A stretch of DNA of 64,000 nt from CAWCAW01 sp963793645 (GTDB taxonomy: Bacteria > Actinomycetota > Acidimicrobiia > Acidimicrobiales > UBA8190), in contig CAWCAW010000004.1 of the NCBI GenBank assembly GCA_963793645.1, forward strand, positions 558,001 through 622,000, given 5' to 3'. The position numbers and the translations under genes are program-made. Every line of letters begins with the position of its first letter. The first letter of the stretch is position 1. Shown piece after piece: positions 63,277 to 64,000 of the stretch. The notes under the pieces are model-generated. The model was not told where the DNA came from and ran no database searches. It saw only the letters and a list, made by a program, of their open reading frames with translations.

Positions 63277-64000
63277 ATGAGTGATTCGGATCCTCGGGGG
63301 AACATCTTCATCGACCACACCGGCTACGCCGATCAGGCTCACTGGCACGCCGTGGCCGCCGAGCTGCGCGATGAAGCCCCGGTGCTGCGCATCGACGAGG
63401 AGGGCCATGCGCCTTTTTGGGCGCTCACCCGCCACCAAGACGTCTTTGCGGTTTCCCGGGACAACGAGCACTTCCTCAACACCCGAAACTCAGTACTCGG
63501 GCCCGACGCCCAGCTCGAGTTCCTCACCACCATCGGCATCGAGCCCAACACCCTCATCCACATGGACGGCGACGAGCACCGCAGTCACCGCGAGCTCGCC
63601 AACGACTGGTTCCGGCCCCGGGCCGTCTCCAAGCGCCAGCCCAGAGTCGATGCCATCGCCGACGAGTTCGTGGAGAAGTTCCGCCAGCTCGACGGGACCT
63701 GCGACATCGCCCAGGACATCGCTGTGCCCTTCACGCTGCACGTGATCATGGACATCTTCGGGGTGCCCCCCGAGGACGAGCCGATCATGCTCAAGTTGAC
63801 CCAAGGGATATTCGGAGCCGCCGACCCTGAATATCTCGGTGACCTCAGTGACCCCATGGCCCTCCTCACCGACACCATCAACCAGTTCGAGGAGTACTTC
63901 AGCGAGCTTTCGGCGCGGCGCCGGGCGCACCCGACCGACGACCTGGCCAGCGTGCTCGCCAATGGCGAGGTGAACGGCTGTCCCATGGACCGCAACGCCA
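63277..64000 (+). CDS. Cytochrome P450, 3' end outside window
   Basis: 241 residues of an N-terminal part, starting ATG 63277. ADQAHWHAVAAELRDEAPVL, WALTRHQDVFAVSRDNEHFL and LIHMDGDEHRSHRELANDWF (helix C region) identify a class I bacterial P450, close to CYP families acting on sterols or lipids. The oxygen-binding, EXXR and haem-Cys motifs lie beyond the window. An upstream GGGAG has long spacing. Confidence 0.88.
   Translation, partial: MSDSDPRGNIFIDHTGYADQAHWHAVAAELRDEAPVLRIDEEGHAPFWALTRHQDVFAVSRDNEHFLNTRNSVLGPDAQLEFLTTIGIEPNTLIHMDGDEHRSHRELANDWFRPRAVSKRQPRVDAIADEFVEKFRQLDGTCDIAQDIAVPFTLHVIMDIFGVPPEDEPIMLKLTQGIFGAADPEYLGDLSDPMALLTDTINQFEEYFSELSARRRAHPTDDLASVLANGEVNGCPMDRNA

Overview
The window is high-GC DNA with an actinobacterial look: SD-led GTG and TTG starts, a HU protein with a long Lys/Ala/Pro tail, a likely F420-dependent FDOR enzyme, a mycothiol-type DinB protein, DUF2510 modules and an 11-nt-periodic PHO box. 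The secreted propeller-like repeats (GGYWLVASDGGVFAFGDA type) point to class Acidimicrobiia. That placement is inferred from gene content, not from a phylogeny.

Layout. 0-9.2 kb: housekeeping and metabolism. It holds a frame-broken transglutaminase (TgpA type), a minus-strand run ACT protein - peptide deformylase - MBL hydrolase - FAD reductase, an acyl-CoA synthetase, xseB-xseA, and divergent to xseA the RNase P RNA gene. 9.5-18.5 kb: an accessory-looking, more AT-rich stretch with an orphan type IV pilin, VOC and F420-type enzymes, two large GT-C-like membrane proteins, a broken DinB gene and an aldo-keto reductase. Three diverged copies of an unidentified repeat of about 100-130 bp punctuate it. 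18.5-24.9 kb: hypothetical and cell-surface genes, with two DUF2510 paralogues, one of which carries an internal LAYTG sortase-like motif. 25-28 kb: two secreted wall-acting proteins, an Rpf-like transglycosylase and a propeller-repeat/CHAP amidase. 28-33 kb: rpsR, hup, an SDR, a QueA-like protein and an ArsR/SufR-type regulator.

33-41.3 kb: a coherent amine-catabolic locus. It has an APC permease with a universal stress protein, an aminobutyraldehyde-type dehydrogenase, two class III aminotransferases, a DadA/PuuB-like FAD oxidase and an Lrp regulator. 41.3-50 kb: SnoaL-like, quinone reductase-like, haloalkane dehalogenase, NUDIX / Zn-ribbon / phosphatase operon, S2P-like protease, cupin, membrane protein and Gfo/Idh/MocA oxidoreductase. 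50-58.4 kb: a 1300-residue double-cyclase/ATPase/TPR signalling protein, then pstS-pstC-pstA-pstB behind a five-unit PHO box and an 11-codon leader frame that overlaps the pstS start. 58.4-64 kb: a second propeller-repeat secreted protein, a PhyH-type dioxygenase, a mosaic pentapeptide-repeat protein and the start of a cytochrome P450.

A striking global feature is that at least six otherwise intact genes are each broken by one- or two-base indels, mostly at short G/C runs. Sequencing indels are the simplest explanation, so the affected genes are annotated across the break. The best candidates for under-described biology are the three-copy repeat family, the DUF2510/LAYTG surface locus, the sAC-like double cyclase beside pst, the leader-coupled pstS start, and the mosaic pentapeptide protein.
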